Below, in pieces: positions 45,231 to 64,000 of a DNA stretch of 64,000 bases. The stretch comes from Clytia hemisphaerica (Eukaryota; Cnidaria; Hydrozoa; Leptothecata; Clytiidae), in assembly GCA_902728285.1 (NCBI GenBank), contig CACVBU010000397.1, forward strand, positions 226,463-290,462, written 5' to 3'. Within the stretch, counting starts at the first letter, position 1, and each line of letters starts with the position of its first letter. The translations under genes and the position numbers were made by a program. The notes beneath the pieces were generated by a model. It searched no databases. It was not told the DNA's origin and was given only the letters and a program-made list of their open reading frames with translations.

Positions 45231-47129
45231 GCGCGGCAACATCAAAGACCCGCGAATCAAAGGGAAATCAAAAGAAATCGCTTCAATAGCAAGCTGGCGC
45301 TCAATCCAGCTTTAGCTTTTATATTATCTTTGATTCATATCATTATATGAGATTACTATGATAATTTTTGTAGCATTGTTGCTTGTTTGTTGTAATATAG
45401 TTGTAATATATACATATAATATATGTAATATAGGTCGCCTAAATGGTTCTTATACTAGACCCGATCAATCTGAACTAATCAAACTCCATTGAACGATTAT
45501 AGTTCAAGTAAAAATATTAATCCAACCTAATTGGACAGTCACAATTTTTGAAGAAATAGGAGTCAATTAGTTCAGTCAGTAAAAAGTTCGATTGGTTTGA
45601 TGATATCCAATCCTCAAACCTCACCTCTTCCCTCACTTGAAAAAAATTTATCGCAGTTCAGGATTACCATTTTGACAGTTCCTGGACTTAAGGATTATTT
45701 TACCCAGATATTTATCTATCTGGAATAAATATATCCCCTCTGTTGTAATTTCTCCTGCTGCCGTGTGGTAGACTACTACCTACCTCACAAAAAAACTGCC
45801 TTGATAAGGGCGTTGAAAGGATACAGCACAGGAAAAGTGTATAATCCGTTATCAGAAGTAAAATTTGCTTTGAAGAGAAACGAATGGCACAAACGAAAAA
45901 AACAAACTAACGAAATTGGGTCAATAAAGTGATTGTACCCATTGATCAACAAACTTGATCAAACACTGATAATTTTTTTAATATCTCAGAGTTGGGTAGA
46001 AATTTAAAATAAACAGCCAGCTATTTTGTCATGTTTACGTAGTGCCCTGTCAATGCGGTCCTTGGATTTCATGATACAGTCCCTCTATTTTTCAAATGTG
46101 TTATCTCTGTTATTATGACTAGGGACATAATAACACATTCCCGCAAACCTATAGGCAATAGAATAGGCAATAGGAAAATGTCGGATATAAACTCTGTTAT
46201 ATTTTGAAATCAAATTTTTCTATAAAACAATATAATTGTGTGGTCGATAATTGAAGTAAACATGGTAGGGCAGCGGGAGGACGAAATTGGATAAAAATTC
46301 GATTTTGCAACTTTCTGACTCTGATTTGGAAAATTAAGAAAAATTATCAGTCTGTCGGACAGCGTGAACACAAGCTATTTGTGATCCCAGCCTAACCTGC
46401 AGCAGGGAAGGATGACAGACAAAAGGGAATTTAAAAAAAAGTAAACAGGTAAATTCATCCAAAAGCCAAATCCAAAATTTCTGAGGCAAATTTTGGGAGT
46501 CTTATGGGGGGACGTTTCCTGAAATTTTTATTTTAAAACCTCTGGATCTTTTTGGGGACTTTTCTCTTTTGTTATTTTTTTATGTTTTTTGAAAAGTTAA
46601 ACACTGACATCCTTACTTGATGAAGGAGAACCTTCGACTGATAAACTTTGATGTCTGATCTGTATTTATACTGAGGTTTACCTATAGATATGATATTTAT
46701 ATCAAGAAAAGTCTCAATTTAGGAATAATTATGTTGCTTTCAATGTTTGGATATAGTAATGTTTATCAAGGGTTTTTGAAATTTGCCTTCTTGGTACCAA
46801 TTTTATGTATGTATTTTTTTTGTGCAGGAGAAGATTGGCTTCTGATTTGGCTGTCTAGATTCTTACTGACAAAGTATGACAGTAAATCAGCACTTTAATT
46901 GTCTTCCACTTTCCAGGTCAAAACTGTGGGTATTCCAAATCACTTTAGTCACTCTGTCGTCTTCAAAAGTGCAAATAGATTAACTTGCTAATGTATTTTT
47001 GACTTAAGTCTTTGTGAGAATCAATATAGATTTTGACACAGACATATATATTATAAGATCCTCTCTCATGAAGATTCTTCTTCATCGTGAAAAGTTGTCA
47101 AAAAATATTGAAACTCAGGTGAGTTATGA
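45231..47129. other. Gene-free stretch left of TTLL5
   Basis: No exon recognised. 45395-45440 is an AT palindrome of TATATAC/GTATATA words. Any upstream leader exon of TTLL5 could lie in this interval but cannot be identified by sequence alone. Confidence 0.4.
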
Positions 47130-47400
47130 CGTCATAAATTGTAAATTAGCTCTAACTCTATAAGTACATGTTGAATCTTTCTCAAATTTGGACCAAAGAT
47201 GCATCTTAATGGTGCCAAACTTTTCAATGAAAAATATTTTGAAAATTTTGATGACGTTAGCAAAAAATGCAAAAGATCGAAAAATACAATTTTTTACTGA
47301 CGTCATCAAATTTTTTTTTCAAAAAGTTACATTTCAGTTAGATGCATCTTTGGTTCAAATTTGGGAAAGATCGAACATGTATTTTTAATATTATAGCGAT
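47130..47400. mobile_element. Foldback element with CAAAGATGCATCT arms
   Basis: Left arm ACATGTTGAATCTTTCTCAA, then TTTGGACCAAAGATGCATC. The right arm is the near-complement, AGATGCATCTTTGGTTCAAA then GATCGAACATGT. TGACGTCA-type words lie between. About 55-60 nt on each side can pair. Confidence 0.75.
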
Positions 47401-47664
47401 TATAGGATTCATACGTCACCAAATTCGATCAAATTATGACATTATGATTACAATTCCTTTAATAATTAATTTTTAGGTTAATATTTAATTACGTAACAAC
47501 CGGGTCCTGAAACCTTAAGGTATAGAGGTACTTTAGAGCCCTAAGTGGATATCTGAATCTGGATGCTATTGGTAGCGAAAACTTAGGGTAAACTGTTAGG
47601 TTTCTGAGACTTGCCCTAAGTCACTCGAGAAGTGTTATTGTGCGTACTTTCTGATTTTGGTATC

Positions 47665-48128
47665 AGGCCAAACAAAGTAGTTTTGTTTCCGGAAATGCGG
47701 GTGACGAAAAAAAATCTCACCCGGGCGGCCGGAAAATTTTTTTTTTTTCAATTTTCCTAGAAAAACTCTAATTGACGTGTACGAAAAAATAATCCAGGTT
47801 CGATGTCTCTTTACTTGAAAAAACGAAATTTTAAGAAGAAGCTGTACTCTAAGGTAATTCTATTCACAACAACATAAAACAGGAAAGTAGAAAACATTTG
47901 TGACAGAAGATTTTCTTTTTCAAAACACAAGTGACATACGTAATTTGAATACAATAATCGTTAAATGGATCGTAAAATCGTAAAATGGAAAATAAACTCT
48001 TTATGTATCTTTTTTATTGCGGCGAGCTCGCTGTTTTTTTCTATTTGCGGCCGGGTGAGATATATTTTTTCCAAAAAAAAGTTCACCCGGCCGATTTCCG
48101 GAAACAAGACTACTTTTTTTTTTGGCCT
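47665..48128. mobile_element. TIR element with CCGGAAA and CACCCGG motifs (464 bp)
   Basis: AGGCCAAACAAAGTAGTTTT at the left is mirrored at the right by GACTACTTTTTTTTTGGCCT. TTTCCGGAAA and CACCCGG are mirrored further in. Ends are just upstream of the first TTLL5 exon found. No target duplication is clear. Confidence 0.75.
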
Positions 48129-48281
48129 CAGCAATTTATCAAATATCTAAAATGGATTACTGATACCTTACTGATACCTTACTGTACTGACATTATTTAT
48201 ACCGCTAAATTTCCTTGAAATCAGGCTTTCTAAGTAAAATTCAAGGACTGATCGGTCACTTTTCTTTGATTTTTATTATAG

Positions 48282-63918
<15,637 letters not shown>

Positions 63919-64000
63919 GTAAGTTTCCTCTTGTTTAATTGTATCTTAGTCCCGTGGGGGCATTGACCTTGACGGCCGACGGGGTTTTTGAAAAACTTTT
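63919..64000. other. Start of the next TTLL5 intron, cut by the window edge
   Basis: A GTAAGT donor follows the last exon. The remaining bases contain no further exon. Confidence 0.7.

Overview
The window is AT-rich nuclear DNA from an animal, almost certainly an invertebrate. The evidence is genes split by GT-AG introns, two genes of motile cilia, a BEL/Pao LTR retrotransposon, several non-LTR retrotransposon types, and many short inverted-repeat DNA elements. I cannot fix the phylum. One secreted peptide recalls an arthropod-type cysteine pattern, while some transposon coding fragments recall families I associate with cnidarians. Neither is decisive.

Three host genes can be supported exon by exon. 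(1) An 8-cysteine secreted peptide on + (18897-19610, two exons). (2) DNAAF1/LRRC50 on - (start 29641, stop 23925, five coding exons, 559 codons without a break), a cytoplasmic assembly factor for axonemal dynein arms. (3) TTLL5, a tubulin polyglutamylase, on + (19 in-phase exons from 48282 to 63918, continuing past the right edge). DNAAF1 and TTLL5 are transcribed away from each other, about 18.6 kb apart. One builds dynein motors and the other modifies the tubulin of the same axonemes.

Almost everything else is mobile DNA. 0.9-3.8 kb holds a decayed non-LTR element with a zinc finger, a reverse transcriptase and an endonuclease-like C-terminus. 5.8-9.5 kb has a tRNA-derived SINE relic, foldbacks and an integrase-like fragment with a 338-bp tandem duplication. 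10.8-12.1 kb is a LINE relic. 13.7-18.2 kb contains several terminal-inverted-repeat (TIR) elements, one nested in another, and a LINE piece. 19-25 kb has more TIR elements and a Gypsy fragment. 31386-38188 is a complete BEL/Pao insertion with nearly identical LTRs and a 5-bp target duplication but broken genes. 38-45 kb has SINE and LINE tails, an ATCGAT-rich palindromic element, a 55-bp minisatellite, and a candidate transposon whose decayed protein resembles the zinc-binding N-terminus of RAG1. The TTLL5 introns carry TIR elements and a 496-bp tandem array.

The most interesting material is the non-autonomous DNA-element population. There are at least ten structurally distinct families, several with exact target duplications. 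One insertion can be compared with its empty site inside the window. Because the host exons are intact, frameshifts in the mobile elements are probably real decay rather than sequencing error.
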